Source: JAMOAW01 sp039908535
Lineage (GTDB): Bacteria > Pseudomonadota > Magnetococcia > Magnetococcales > JADFZT01
Length of the DNA stretch: 63,032 bases
NCBI GenBank assembly: GCA_039908535.1
Contig: JAMOAW010000038.1
Span: 1-63,032 of the forward strand
Reading direction: 5' to 3'
Below the pieces are notes generated by a model. That model saw nothing but the letters and a program-made list of their open reading frames with translations, did not search any database and had not been told where the DNA came from. A program made the translations under genes and the position numbers. Positions 26,517 through 36,317 of this stretch are shown in pieces (position 1 is the stretch's first letter; each line of letters starts with the position of its first letter).

Positions 26517-28922
26517 TTGATTAACAGGATGATGGACAACATAATAGACAACAAATCGACCAAACCTTGCATTCTCGCGGTTGATGATGTCGCAGGCAAT
26601 GTTCGTATTCTTTGCGAAGCTTTGGGGACGTTATATCGGGTTTTGGTGGCAACCAATGGACAAGATGCCATTGCAATTACCATGGCTCAAAAACCAGATT
26701 TAATTTTGCTGGACATTATGATGCCCGATATGGATGGCTTTGAGGTGTGCCGTAGACTGAAACAAATTCCTCAATGCCAAGAAATTCCGATTATTTTCAT
26801 CACTGCCCGCGATGACGAACAGGATGAAACCACAGGCTTAAGTCTGGGAGCGGTGGATTATATCACCAAACCGTTTAGTCCAGCGATTGTGCTGGCCCGG
26901 GTTAAAACCCACATGGAGTTGGCGCACATGGCGGCCTCACTCCGTTTCGCAAAACTAGAGGCTGAACGGGCCAACCGGGCCAAAAGCGAATTTTTGGCCA
27001 ACATGAGCCACGAAATTCGCAGCCCCATGAATGCCATTATCGGCATGACCGAACTGGTTTTGTCGTCTCATCTTTCCGATGAGGATCGACAATATCTGGA
27101 AATTGTCCAAAAATCCTCCGACTCCCTGCTTTTTTTGATCAATAGCATTTTAGATTTTTCCAAAATTGAATCGGGCAAACTTGAGTTAAGCAACACCCGC
27201 TTTTCCCTGCGCGACACGGTTGAAGGGGCCTGTGAAGCCTTGGCGGTTTCAGCGGCCAACAAAGGACTGGAACTCATTTGCCAACTCTCTCCAAAAGATT
27301 TATCAGATGATTATTTTGGGGATGCCCTGCGGTTACGACAAATTTTAATCAATTTAATCAACAATGGCATTAAATTTACCAACAATGGCGAAGTATTGGT
27401 GCGTGTCTGGGAGGAGCAACGACCAATTTTACCCAAAATAGAGGAGAATCATGAAACCTCGAACACCGTTGACCTGCATTTTTGTGTATCGGATACCGGT
27501 ATTGGGATTCCGAAACCCATTCAGGCGCGGGTTTTTGATAGTTTTTGTCAAGCCGATGAAACCACCTCCCGCAAATATGGGGGGACTGGTCTTGGCTTGA
27601 CCATTTCCCAACGCCTGATTGGGTTGATGGGAGGAACCATTTGGGTAGAGAGCGACGAAGGGATCGGATGTGAATTTCATTTTATGGTTCGCTTGCCTGT
27701 CGCCCCGGAATCAACCCCACCACAAATTTTAGATTTAAAGGGAATTCCTGTCTTAGTTGCCGACTCCAATCCCCATATTCGCAATGTTCTAAACGAACTT
27801 CTGACCTTTTGTGGCGCAGAAGTTTTTGAAGCTGGAACACCCAAAGAGGCCCTGGATTTTGCCTTGGATGCCCAGATGAGAGAAGATTTAATTTTTGTCT
27901 TTGATGTCCGTATGCCTATGCCTGGAGGGGTTGCCTTGGCACAAAGACTACGCGCTAAAAAAAATTGGGCGGGTCGCTTGATCTCTCTACTGCCTGCCAA
28001 CCATCGCAAAGACGATTTAACCTCCTTAGAACATATTGGTGTGGATGGTCATTTAATCAAACCCATTCGTATGAAAAATGTATTCGAATCATTTGCCGTG
28101 GCTTTGGGTCAAAAAAGCAATAAAAAATTATCAACAATCCAAAAACCCCGCAAAAGTCGATTGATTCATCGCATTTTGTTGGTTGAAGACATGGTGGATA
28201 GTCGGCGCATGGCGGAAGAAATTTTACTCCGAGCCGGCCATCAGGTGGTGGCCATAGCCAATGGCGAAGAGGCCTTAGCCGCTTTAAAAGAGGATGTATT
28301 CGATCTGTTATTGCTGGATGTGCGTCTACCTGATTTGGATGGCTTGACCCTTGCCCAAATGATTCGCACTGGCCAATTAGAAGGAGTACCAACGGGAATT
28401 CCCATCGGTTTTGTCACCGCCAACGCCATTCGCGAAGATTTGGATATCTATTTAGAGGCGGGTGTGGATAAATGTTTGACCAAACCCTACCGCATGGCGC
28501 AACTTTTGGATTTGGTCGCCCATTTAGGGTGGCTGTCCGAACGGTGCAATGCCTCTGGTTTGCAATATTTTCGTTTACGCGTCTCCCGCGAGTCAGAAAT
28601 TCTCTCCCAGGTCCGGGAGTGTGACTGGGAGATACTCCGATTGCGTGAGGCCTTTCCCAAACAGGCCTTGCCCCTCCTAGAGGAGATCAAAGCGGCCATT
28701 GAAATCGGGTCATGGCAGGTTGTCAGCCAAAAAGCGGGGCAATTAAAAGAACTCTCGTCGACCATTGGAGCGGGTCATCTACGCCATGAAAGTATGCGCG
28801 TTTTAATGGAAGCCAGACGGGCAAACCCAAACAAGATGCCTGAATATATGACCAACCTAGAACAAAGCCTACAACGGGTGATTTTATCCATTGGCAAAAT
28901 GGGCAAACGTCCTGGGGGATAA
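26517..28922 (+). CDS. Hybrid histidine kinase (REC-HK-REC-REC-HPt-like)
   Basis: The protein has up to 801 aa. The start may be the TTG at 26517 or the ATG at 26529 or 26532. The domains are a receiver (LLDIMMPDMDG), HisKA (ANMSHEIRSPMNA) and HATPase (VSDTGIGIP, YGGTGLGL). A degenerate second receiver (acceptor in FVFDVRMPMPGG), a full third receiver (LLLDVRLPDLDG) and a helical tail follow. The tail resembles HPt, but where the phospho-accepting His is expected it reads KAGQLKELSSTIGA, so it probably cannot accept phosphate. No membrane segment is seen. Confidence 0.92.
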   Translation: MINRMMDNIIDNKSTKPCILAVDDVAGNVRILCEALGTLYRVLVATNGQDAIAITMAQKPDLILLDIMMPDMDGFEVCRRLKQIPQCQEIPIIFITARDDEQDETTGLSLGAVDYITKPFSPAIVLARVKTHMELAHMAASLRFAKLEAERANRAKSEFLANMSHEIRSPMNAIIGMTELVLSSHLSDEDRQYLEIVQKSSDSLLFLINSILDFSKIESGKLELSNTRFSLRDTVEGACEALAVSAANKGLELICQLSPKDLSDDYFGDALRLRQILINLINNGIKFTNNGEVLVRVWEEQRPILPKIEENHETSNTVDLHFCVSDTGIGIPKPIQARVFDSFCQADETTSRKYGGTGLGLTISQRLIGLMGGTIWVESDEGIGCEFHFMVRLPVAPESTPPQILDLKGIPVLVADSNPHIRNVLNELLTFCGAEVFEAGTPKEALDFALDAQMREDLIFVFDVRMPMPGGVALAQRLRAKKNWAGRLISLLPANHRKDDLTSLEHIGVDGHLIKPIRMKNVFESFAVALGQKSNKKLSTIQKPRKSRLIHRILLVEDMVDSRRMAEEILLRAGHQVVAIANGEEALAALKEDVFDLLLLDVRLPDLDGLTLAQMIRTGQLEGVPTGIPIGFVTANAIREDLDIYLEAGVDKCLTKPYRMAQLLDLVAHLGWLSERCNASGLQYFRLRVSRESEILSQVRECDWEILRLREAFPKQALPLLEEIKAAIEIGSWQVVSQKAGQLKELSSTIGAGHLRHESMRVLMEARRANPNKMPEYMTNLEQSLQRVILSIGKMGKRPGG

Positions 28923-28976
28923 GAGAAGCCCAGGAGCTTTACTCCTTACAAAACAGGATCCGGCCAAGCAAACAAA

Positions 28977-29189
28977 GGTAGCACCACACTTAACCGTGGT
29001 CATTTGTTTTTTAATTTTATTATTTAAAAAAAAAAGGGGTCTGGGGGATTGCCCCCAGGGTTTTGCTTTTGACCTCGGTTTTGCTTTCTTCAAAAAGCAG
29101 GGGGATTGGGGGATGCAATCCCCCAAGGTCTTGACTTTGCTTTTTGTTCAGGCACTCGCTCATCGTCCACACTTAAATGTGGAGGTACC
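28977..29189 (+). repeat. Family B repeat
   Basis: Left end GGTAGCACCACACTTAA (core changed by one base), hairpins CTGGGGGATTGCCCCCAG and GGGGGATGCAATCCCCC, right end TTAAATGTGGAGGTACC. It ends just before the motB 3' end. Confidence 0.8.
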
Positions 29190-29198
29190 CAAAAAAAA

Positions 29199-29972
29199 TC
29201 ACCGGGAAAAATTCATCTTTTCCATTTTTTCAGGTACCACGGTATCCACTCCTCCCACGAACGACTCTTGAATAGATGGCTGTGTCTCCTTGGAGATCAT
29301 AATTTCAATACGATGATTTTTTTCGCGCCCTTCTTTGGTATCGTTATCTGCCACTGGCATATATTGACCCATGCCCCGTACCTGTAACCGTGCGGGGTCT
29401 AAACTACCCTCTTTCACAAAAAAATCGACGATGGTAGCCGCCTCGTTGGCAGAGCGGACCCAATTGTTTGGATAGATAGCCGGGGGAGGATCGATGCTGG
29501 TATGGCCCTCCACACGAATTAAATTAGCGGTTGTTTTAACCAAATTGGCGATTTGGGCCAAGGTTGATTTAGCTTCTGGACGCAGGACAGCACTCTCGGG
29601 AAGAAAAAGGGCTTGGTTATTCAGACGCAATAAAAATCCCTCTTCCATATTGATGAGCTCGGCCTCTCCGGCATCGACGGTATTTTCCAAGACGACTTCC
29701 AACTTTTCTTTCAAATGAACGATGATGAGTTCCTGTTGAAATTCGGTGGAGATCAAATCTTCCCCGGTCGGAAGCGGGTTGATCTGCTGGATGCGTTGCA
29801 AGCCAAAGGCATTTTGGAGAGAACCAGCGGCCTCTTTGAACTTGATTTTATCCATAGTTGACATAGAAATGAGCAAGATAAAAAAGGTCAACAACAGAGA
29901 CATCATATCGCCGAAAGTCAGCAACCAAGCGGGGGCACCTTTTTTACAGGGAGGACATTTACCTGCCATCAT
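29199..29972 (-). CDS. motB: Flagellar stator protein MotB/PomB
   Basis: The protein has 257 aa. One N-terminal membrane helix carries the ion-binding aspartate in LLTFGDMMSLLLTFF. A linker and an OmpA-like peptidoglycan-binding domain follow (about 120-240, IRVEGHTS, SANEAATIV, GMGQYMP, NHRIEI). A CPPC precedes the helix. With MotA it forms the stator that drives the flagellum. Whether it uses protons or sodium is not clear; the N-terminus resembles PomB. A family B element follows its 3' end. Confidence 0.95.
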   Translation of the reverse strand: MMAGKCPPCKKGAPAWLLTFGDMMSLLLTFFILLISMSTMDKIKFKEAAGSLQNAFGLQRIQQINPLPTGEDLISTEFQQELIIVHLKEKLEVVLENTVDAGEAELINMEEGFLLRLNNQALFLPESAVLRPEAKSTLAQIANLVKTTANLIRVEGHTSIDPPPAIYPNNWVRSANEAATIVDFFVKEGSLDPARLQVRGMGQYMPVADNDTKEGREKNHRIEIMISKETQPSIQESFVGGVDTVVPEKMEKMNFSR

Positions 29973-30013
29973 CCATATCCTTTAAAATGCGAGATATCAT
30001 TTTTTATAGACGC

Positions 30014-30766
30014 CTAATCAAAATTTCTCTGTTGAGGCGGCACGGCGGTTTTTAAAGCGACTTGTAGCATTCTCGGATTGACCCCTTTTTGAATCCCCAC
30101 CATACCATCAATGATAATTTGACAAAGGGCCTGCTCTTTTTGACTATAGGCTTTTAATTTGACGGCAAGAGGCAACGCGATCAAGTTGGCGATCAAGGCC
30201 CCATACAGGGTGGTGATCAAAGCGACCGACATGGCGGGTCCGATAGTTGACGGATCGTTCATGTTGGAGAGCATTTGCACCAGACCGATGAGGGTTCCAA
30301 TCATGCCAAAGGCAGGGGCTGCTTCCCCAATTCCTTCATAGATGGCGATCCAACCGCTATGGCGTTCGTTTAAACCATTCAACTCTTTTTCGAGCACATT
30401 TTGCAAAAATTCTGGATCCGCCCCATCCACACAGAGATTGATGGCCATTTGTAAAAAGGAATCATCCACCTTTACCTTTTCCAAGGCCAACAAACCATCT
30501 TTTCGGGCAATATTGGCCAAATCGGTCATTTGACCGACATAATCCTCTGAGGTTTTTGGCGTGACAAAAATGGCCTTCATCATGATGCCCATAGAGCTAA
30601 ACACCTCGCTCATGGTATGCTTGATGAACATCGTGGCGAGAGTTCCGCCAAAGACGATGATCACACTGGGAATATCCACGAAGAGCATAAAAGATCCGCC
30701 CATCAAAATGGCCCAAAGCATAAGAAGTATTCCAAAAACCAAACCAATTATAGTTGCGATATCCAT
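30014..30766 (-). CDS. motA: Flagellar stator protein MotA/PomA
   Basis: The protein has 250 aa with four membrane helices in a PomA-like layout. The cytoplasmic loop is followed by PAFGMIGTLIGLVQML and TTLYGALIANLIALPLA, the conserved stator signature with the channel prolines. It is 41 bp upstream of motB and co-transcribed with it. A 64-aa membrane protein precedes it. Confidence 0.96.
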   Translation of the reverse strand: MDIATIIGLVFGILLMLWAILMGGSFMLFVDIPSVIIVFGGTLATMFIKHTMSEVFSSMGIMMKAIFVTPKTSEDYVGQMTDLANIARKDGLLALEKVKVDDSFLQMAINLCVDGADPEFLQNVLEKELNGLNERHSGWIAIYEGIGEAAPAFGMIGTLIGLVQMLSNMNDPSTIGPAMSVALITTLYGALIANLIALPLAVKLKAYSQKEQALCQIIIDGMVGIQKGVNPRMLQVALKTAVPPQQRNFD

Positions 30767-30845
30767 CCCAAAAAATCCTTCGTAAAATGGGTTCCTAATT
30801 CAAATAGCGAACCTGCAAAATTTGTACCATTTCTATTTATTCTCC

Positions 30846-31040
30846 TCATAACCTGGATTTTTTTTCACGCTGGGCACGAAAGGCTTCCCTTTTTACCCTT
30901 TTTGAATGCCTTACATATAAAAAACCAACAAGAAAAACGATTACAAGTATAATCAACCCCAACAAAAACAATCCATGATCATATTCATTTGCATTTTTTA
31001 AATACCCTTGGGAAGCCATTTGCAGACGGGTTGTCGGCAT
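30846..31040 (-). CDS. Small single-span membrane protein before motAB
   Basis: The protein has 64 aa. One membrane helix (GLFLLGLIILVIVFLVGFLY) is followed by a very basic cytoplasmic tail. GAGGAGG nine bases before the ATG makes translation likely. The position 79 bp upstream of motA suggests a link with the motor, but I recognise no family. Confidence 0.6.
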   Translation of the reverse strand: MPTTRLQMASQGYLKNANEYDHGLFLLGLIILVIVFLVGFLYVRHSKRVKREAFRAQREKKSRL

Positions 31041-31120
31041 CGTCTTGATCCTCCTCTTTGAAAAAAATCATCCATTTTGACACATAATTTGATTTATCAT
31101 AACCCACTTAAAATGATTTC

Positions 31121-32302
31121 TCAAACCGATTGACCTGCCACATACCCCGAAGACCACGCCCACTGGAGATTAAACCCACCCAATTGACCGGTTATATCGA
31201 CCGACTCTCCGATAAAATAGAGCCCTGGCACTTGTTTGCATTGCATATTTTTTGGGAAGAGATCCTGGGTATCGACCCCTCCCAAGGTGACTTCCGCCGT
31301 TCGATACCCTTCTGTTCCACTAGGGGTCATCTGCCAATGATTGACGGCATTGGCCACTTGACGCAAGGTTTTATCAGATGTTTCAGCCAATCGACTCCCT
31401 ACCCCGATCTGTTCCACGATGGCCTGAGCCAACCGTTTGGGCAACCATTGCGATAACGCACTCCCCACCAAGTGTCTAGGCAGGTTATTTTTGGCATTTT
31501 TCAAGGCGGAATAGATCTCTATCTGGGGAGCCAAATTAAGGGTAATCTTTTCCCCCTCGCGCCAATAGGAAGAGATTTGTAAAATAACTGGACCGCTCAG
31601 ACCGCGATGGGTAAAAAGCAAGCCATCATTAAAGCACCCCTGTTCACTACGGGCCTGAGCTGGCAAGGCGATACCGATCAGAGGTTTTATAAAATGTAGC
31701 GTTTGGGCATCACAGGTCAATGGCACCAAGGCGGGCCTTTGGGGCACCACTCGCACCCCAAACTGTTCGGCCAGGGCATAGCCAAGGCCAGTCGCCCCTA
31801 TTTTAGGCCAAGATCGTCCACCGGTGGCGACCACCAAAGCGTTTCCTTGCCACTCTCCCTGACTGGTCTGCACAATAAACGCTCCCGCCTTTTTTTGAAC
31901 ACGTTGCACCATCGTTCCCATTTGAAAAACCACGCCCCCCTGCCGACACTCTTCCAGCAACACGTCGACAATTTGCCTACTCGATTGGGCACAAAACATC
32001 TGCCCAGGCGATTTTTCCTGAGTATGCACGCCATATTTTTTGAGTAACGCCATAAAATCTTCAGGACGAAAGGCGCGCAGGGCAAAACGACAAAAGAGTG
32101 GATCGTTGCCCAGATAGTATTTTGGTTGGGCCTGAAGATGGGTAAAATTACACCGTCCTCCCCCTGATATGCGAATTTTTTTCCCGACCTCCTGGCCGTG
32201 ATCCACCACGACCACCCGCCGACCACGTTTGGCCGCTCTCTGAGCACACATCAGGCCAGAGGCACCGGCTCCGATGATGAGCACATCCCATTTTTGTAAC
32301 AT
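31121..32302 (-). CDS. BaiN/HI0933-type flavoprotein
   Basis: The protein has 393 aa from the ATG at 32302, with GGAG upstream. An FAD-binding Rossmann motif opens it (VLIIGAGASGLMCA), then the family signature GKKIRISGGGRCNFTH. LVVATGGRSWPKIGATG and the C-terminal GESVDITGQLGGFNLQWA complete the family pattern. Members are annotated as NAD(P)/FAD-dependent oxidoreductases; the physiological substrate in most bacteria is unknown. Confidence 0.9.
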   Translation of the reverse strand: MLQKWDVLIIGAGASGLMCAQRAAKRGRRVVVVDHGQEVGKKIRISGGGRCNFTHLQAQPKYYLGNDPLFCRFALRAFRPEDFMALLKKYGVHTQEKSPGQMFCAQSSRQIVDVLLEECRQGGVVFQMGTMVQRVQKKAGAFIVQTSQGEWQGNALVVATGGRSWPKIGATGLGYALAEQFGVRVVPQRPALVPLTCDAQTLHFIKPLIGIALPAQARSEQGCFNDGLLFTHRGLSGPVILQISSYWREGEKITLNLAPQIEIYSALKNAKNNLPRHLVGSALSQWLPKRLAQAIVEQIGVGSRLAETSDKTLRQVANAVNHWQMTPSGTEGYRTAEVTLGGVDTQDLFPKNMQCKQVPGLYFIGESVDITGQLGGFNLQWAWSSGYVAGQSV

Positions 32303-32378
32303 TAAGTAGAGACTCCATAGATCAAATATTTTATGCACTTAAAACAGAATACCTGCAAAAAATTATAAAGCAAGATTA

Positions 32379-32431
32379 GGAGATTTGGAGACGATTCCCC
32401 CCAAGGTCTGCATTTTTATTTTTTCGATAGA
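32379..32431 (-). repeat. Family A repeat fragment
   Basis: Only the left end remains (CCCCCCAAGGTCT and TTTTTTCGATAGAT), between divergent genes. Confidence 0.55.
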
Positions 32432-32514
32432 TACAAGAATTTTGCACTTTTTATACATGTATGTTACATTAAAAAGTTATTTATAGAGCTATCCTCGTAT
32501 TATTGGAGATGAAT

Positions 32515-32808
32515 TTGAAAAAAAAATCCATAATCGTTCAAAGGATGGGGGGAATTTTTTTGATAGTAGGGCTCATGTTTCCACCTTTAGCCCAGGCATG
32601 GGTAGGCTTTGATCCCCACGCGCACACCTATATTGAGCTTCACGGGGATATCTACCTCAAACCAGGACAAAAGGTGGCCTATTACGATTTGACCCATAAA
32701 AAAGATTTAGTGGGAATTGTGGTTCAAGTCGCCTTGGATCCAGACAAAACCCGCATTACTCTTCAGGTGGATAAAAAGGGAACCAAACGCACTTATGAAA
32801 TGGAATAA
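32515..32808 (+). CDS. Small secreted protein
   Basis: The protein is about 97 aa. A TTG at 32515 has GGAG six bases before it and is preferred; an ATG at 32509 is too close to that site. A signal peptide ends in AQA. The mature part is about 70 aa and predicted beta: YLKPGQKVAYYDL, IVVQVALDPDKTRITLQV. I do not recognise a family. Confidence 0.6.
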   Translation: MKKKSIIVQRMGGIFLIVGLMFPPLAQAWVGFDPHAHTYIELHGDIYLKPGQKVAYYDLTHKKDLVGIVVQVALDPDKTRITLQVDKKGTKRTYEME

Positions 32809-32820
32809 ACCGTTTTTTTG

Positions 32821-32972
32821 GTATCGGAAAGGTTAAAATCAAGACCTTGGGAGGCGGAAAACCGCCCCCAAATCCCCCCCACCCTTTTCTTTTAATTCTT
32901 AAAAAAAAAGAGGGGGTCTGGGGGATTCATCCCCCAGGGTTTTGATTTTTTTGCCCGCAGGGCATTCTGTTC
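32821..32972 (+). repeat. Family A repeat
   Basis: Full copy with slightly changed left end (GTATCGGAAAGGTTAAAATC), all three hairpins and the GGGCATTCTGTTC end. Confidence 0.85.
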
Positions 32973-32978
32973 AAAACG

Positions 32979-33014
32979 ACAAAAGCCGGGTAGTTAATGA
33001 CTCCCGGCTTTTGT
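32979..33014. terminator. Strong hairpin, bidirectional terminator
   Basis: ACAAAAGCCGGG and CCCGGCTTTTGT form a perfect 12-bp stem around a 12-nt loop. It probably ends the minus-strand gene at 33038 and transcripts arriving from the plus side. Confidence 0.8.
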
Positions 33015-33037
33015 AACGACAGCTAATAAAATTGCCT

Positions 33038-33280
33038 TTACAGGCCAAATAAAGCAGCGATCCTATTCCGACGGATAGCCGAAGAATGCCCCTCCATGGG
33101 GAAAAATTTTTCGAAATAATAGTCAATGTAAAAATTAAAACGCTGCAAACGATTGTTATCAAAACTCTCCAAATCAGAGGGTTTGCCAATGCCAAACTGA
33201 GTCAAAATCATCTCATAAAGGTGATGGATGGGTTTGAGCTTTTCAAGTTTATCAAAGGCGGGTTGAACGGTATTTTTCAT
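33038..33280 (-). CDS. Small protein of unknown function
   Basis: The protein has 80 aa from the ATG at 33280, with AGGAG nine bases upstream; the frame is open 20 codons further but that part looks untranslated. It is helical, with aromatic-rich RFNFYIDYYFEKFF. There is no membrane segment and no known family. A strong terminator follows. Confidence 0.55.
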   Translation of the reverse strand: MKNTVQPAFDKLEKLKPIHHLYEMILTQFGIGKPSDLESFDNNRLQRFNFYIDYYFEKFFPMEGHSSAIRRNRIAALFGL

Positions 33281-33358
33281 GGGACTCGGCTCCTGTTGTG
33301 AATCTAGTGAATTATTATTATTTGTCGTTGTTTTATTCAATTCTTATGCCAATACAAA

Positions 33359-33886
33359 ATGAGGCCTATGATAACACCTATTAAACGTCCTGCTGTCTTT
33401 TTAGACCGGGATGGTGTATTGAATAAAGATGTGGACTTTTTACATCATCCTGCACAATTTCAATGGATTACAGGTGCAAAAGAGGCCATTCGCCTGCTCA
33501 ACCAACGGGGGTATTTGGTCATTGTGGTCACCAATCAATCTGGGATAGCGCGTGGTTTTTTTGACGAGGCGACGGTTATCGCCTTACATCAATGGATTCA
33601 AGCCCAACTGGCTCAGCATCAAGCCTGGGTAGATGGTTGGTATTATTGCCCCCACCATCCCACCGCTGGGATTGGCCCCTATTTAACATCTTGTTTTTGC
33701 AGAAAACCAAATCCAGGCATGATCCTTCAAGCCATTCAGGAATGGGAAATAGATCCAAGCGTCAGTTTTTTGATAGGTGATCAACCGCGAGACTGTCAAG
33801 CTGCTGTCGCTGCCCATATTCCAGGCTATCTGTTTGACGGTGATGATCTGTGCTTGTTTGTGGAAAAAATTTTAGCTACCATTTAA
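33359..33886 (+). CDS. gmhB: Heptose-1,7-bisphosphate 7-phosphatase
   Basis: The protein has 175 aa and belongs to the HAD family. The nucleophile motif is FLDRDGVLN, VTNQSGIARG follows, and LIGDQPRDCQAA is motif III/IV. The zinc loop (YYCPHHP...CFCRKPNPGM) is diagnostic of GmhB. It removes the 7-phosphate from D-glycero-beta-D-manno-heptose 1,7-bisphosphate for lipopolysaccharide core heptose. The start at 33359 or 33368 is not decided by a clear ribosome site. Confidence 0.93.
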   Translation: MRPMITPIKRPAVFLDRDGVLNKDVDFLHHPAQFQWITGAKEAIRLLNQRGYLVIVVTNQSGIARGFFDEATVIALHQWIQAQLAQHQAWVDGWYYCPHHPTAGIGPYLTSCFCRKPNPGMILQAIQEWEIDPSVSFLIGDQPRDCQAAVAAHIPGYLFDGDDLCLFVEKILATI

Positions 33887-33892
33887 ATTTTA

Positions 33893-34052
33893 ATGTATCA
33901 ATCCGTTAGGGGGGGGGCCCAGAACCGCCCCCCCCAATCCCCCCCCTTTTCTTTTAATTCTTAAAAAAAAGAGGGGGTCTGGGGGATTCATCCCCCAGGG
34001 TTTTGATTTTTATTTTGATTTTGACTTTTTTTGCCCGTAGGGCATTATGTTC
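33893..34052 (+). repeat. Family A repeat
   Basis: Full copy; the left hairpin has changed to GGGGGGGCCCAGAACCGCCCCCCC. It ends CATTATGTTC, 35 bp before the next ATG. Confidence 0.85.
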
Positions 34053-34087
34053 TTGGGTGCGCAACAGACCAAAAAGGGGTTTTATAG

Positions 34088-36097
34088 ATGACAACCTCCA
34101 CCGCTGGATATATTGAAAACCCCATTCTGCTCATTGTGGATGACACCCCAGACAACATCTCCATGCTTAAGGCGGCTTTAGATGCCAATTATACCATTCG
34201 ACCCGCTTTAAATGGTGAATTAGCTCTCAAACTGGCCGAATTAATACCGCAACCAGATTTGATCTTACTCGATATTATCATGCCAAATATGGATGGTTAT
34301 GAAGTGTGTCAACGCCTGAAGGCCAACCCCAAAACGGCGGACATTCCTGTCATTTTTATCACAGCCAAAAACGATACAAATGCGGAATTACACGGTTTGG
34401 CTTTGGGAGCGGTAGATTATATCACCAAGCCTTTTTCACCACATATCGTTCAAGCACGGGTCAAAAACCATCTGCTTCTTAATTGGGCCTTGCAAGAGGT
34501 CAAAGAGAAAAACCTCTCTTTGCAAGCAACGTTGGACCATTTATCGGCCTCTGAAGAACGTTTTCGTAGCTTGGTACATACCATACCGGATATCGTTTAT
34601 AAAATTGACCCGCAAGGTTATTTTACATTTTTGAATCCGGCGATACTCAAAATGGGTTTTCAACCCTCGGAATTGATCGGACACCATTTTAGCACACTTC
34701 TCCACCCCAATGAGTGTCATCGCGTCTGTCGTGAACAGGTATTACCCACTCTTACAGGACAATCGACGGGAACCACTCCCCCTAAATTGTTTGATGAACG
34801 CCGCACCAGACAACGCCAGACCAACGGCTTGGAACTTTTCCTCAAAAATAAAATAGACGAAAAAAATGACAAACAATTTATTTTTTCAGAGATAAACAGC
34901 TCTGGCCTCTACCAACATCCTTTTGACGAAGAGCGTTCAGAAACACCACCTGAACTAATTGGAAGTGTTGGGGTCATTCGAGATATTACCGAACGGCAGT
35001 TAACCCTGATGGCCATTAAAGCCGCCAAAGAGAAGGCCGAAGAATCTACCCGACTCAAAGATAAATTTGTCGCTTTGGTGGCCCATGACCTGCGCTCGCC
35101 TTTAAGTTCTATACTCGGATTATTGGAATATATTCTTGATGATCCTGACAATTCGATTGCCAAACTCCATCGCAAACTTTTACAAAGTGCGATAGAGAGC
35201 GGTCGACATTTGACAACTATGATTGAGGAGGTTCTCAATATCGGTCGACTTCAAAGCGGCAAATTAGTCGTCAATAAACTTTTTTTTGATCTACACCATT
35301 TGATTCAAGATACTCTCCAAACCATGGAGCATTTGCTCTCTATGAAAAATATTCACTGCCACAACCAAGTTCCTGTGGGGACACGAGTGGCGGCGGACCG
35401 GGATCTTTTAGGGGAGGTATTGCAAAATTTAATTTCCAACGCCATTAAATTTAGCTGGCCAGGTGGTTCTATATATATTTATATTCCTACAGAGGAAGAT
35501 GAAAATTTTATCTTATCTGTATCCGATCAAGGCGTGGGGATTCCTCAAGAAGTCATACCGAAATTATTTGATATTGGTGAAAAAATCTCTACACCAGGCA
35601 CCAACGACGAACGAGGAACCGGATTCGGCTTACCCTTTAGCTTTGACATTATGCAAGCCCATCAAGGCAATTTAAGCGTCATTTCAGAGGTAGGCAAGGG
35701 AAGCATATTTTCACTAAGCCTGCCAGAAATTGTTCCCAATATTTTAATTGTGGATGACGAACCCCATTTTCGCACGCTGATTCAGCGCGCATTGTTTAAT
35801 TTGAACCTAACCATTTTTGAAGCAGAAAATGGCCAACAGGCCTGGATCTTTCTCCAAGAAATGCCCATACATCTGATTATTTCTGACTTACATATGCCAA
35901 ACATGAACGGCTATCAACTGTTAGAAAAGATCAAAAAAAATCCAGCGACGCGCAAAATCCCTTTTATATTGGTGACAGGCGACCGCGATGAACAATTGCG
36001 CGATCGTGCTTTTCAGATTGGGGTGGCTGATTTTTGTCAAAAACCACTGCAACTGTATGATTTTATTCCCCGTGTACGCCATTTATTAAATCGCTGA
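34088..36097 (+). CDS. Hybrid histidine kinase (REC-PAS-HK-REC)
   Basis: The soluble protein has 669 aa. The domains are a receiver (about 12-135, LLDIIMPNMDG), PAS (160-300), HisKA with H in VAHDLRSPLSSI, and HATPase (NAIKFSWPG, VSDQGVGIP, ERGTGFGLPFS). A C-terminal receiver (about 553-668, IISDLHMPNMNG) closes it. It lacks an HPt domain, so phosphate should leave to a separate partner. Confidence 0.93.
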   Translation: MTTSTAGYIENPILLIVDDTPDNISMLKAALDANYTIRPALNGELALKLAELIPQPDLILLDIIMPNMDGYEVCQRLKANPKTADIPVIFITAKNDTNAELHGLALGAVDYITKPFSPHIVQARVKNHLLLNWALQEVKEKNLSLQATLDHLSASEERFRSLVHTIPDIVYKIDPQGYFTFLNPAILKMGFQPSELIGHHFSTLLHPNECHRVCREQVLPTLTGQSTGTTPPKLFDERRTRQRQTNGLELFLKNKIDEKNDKQFIFSEINSSGLYQHPFDEERSETPPELIGSVGVIRDITERQLTLMAIKAAKEKAEESTRLKDKFVALVAHDLRSPLSSILGLLEYILDDPDNSIAKLHRKLLQSAIESGRHLTTMIEEVLNIGRLQSGKLVVNKLFFDLHHLIQDTLQTMEHLLSMKNIHCHNQVPVGTRVAADRDLLGEVLQNLISNAIKFSWPGGSIYIYIPTEEDENFILSVSDQGVGIPQEVIPKLFDIGEKISTPGTNDERGTGFGLPFSFDIMQAHQGNLSVISEVGKGSIFSLSLPEIVPNILIVDDEPHFRTLIQRALFNLNLTIFEAENGQQAWIFLQEMPIHLIISDLHMPNMNGYQLLEKIKKNPATRKIPFILVTGDRDEQLRDRAFQIGVADFCQKPLQLYDFIPRVRHLLNR

Positions 36098-36117
36098 CCC
36101 TTTTTAGATATCTCAGG

Positions 36118-36210
36118 CAATAAAAATCAAGACATTGGGGGGCGGAGAACCGCCCCCAATACCCCCAACCCTTTTTTTGATTTTTTCTTTGCCCTCAGGG
36201 CATCATATCC
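36118..36210 (+). repeat. Family A repeat, shortened
   Basis: The left hairpin GGGGGGCGGAGAACCGCCCCC and the right end GCCCTCAGGGC are joined without the central hairpin. Confidence 0.8.
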
Positions 36211-36317
36211 TACCCGATGGCATCATCCCCTCACTTTTCCCCTTGTATGGCTTAAATATTGCATATTTCTACAATAGAGATTGTACCCTCTTACCACTGA
36301 ATTCATGGGGAATTGCA

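Noticed and set aside
31121..32302. Link of the BaiN-type flavoprotein to bile acid metabolism
   Set aside because: The name comes from one studied family member; no bai genes are near, and the family is widespread with other roles.
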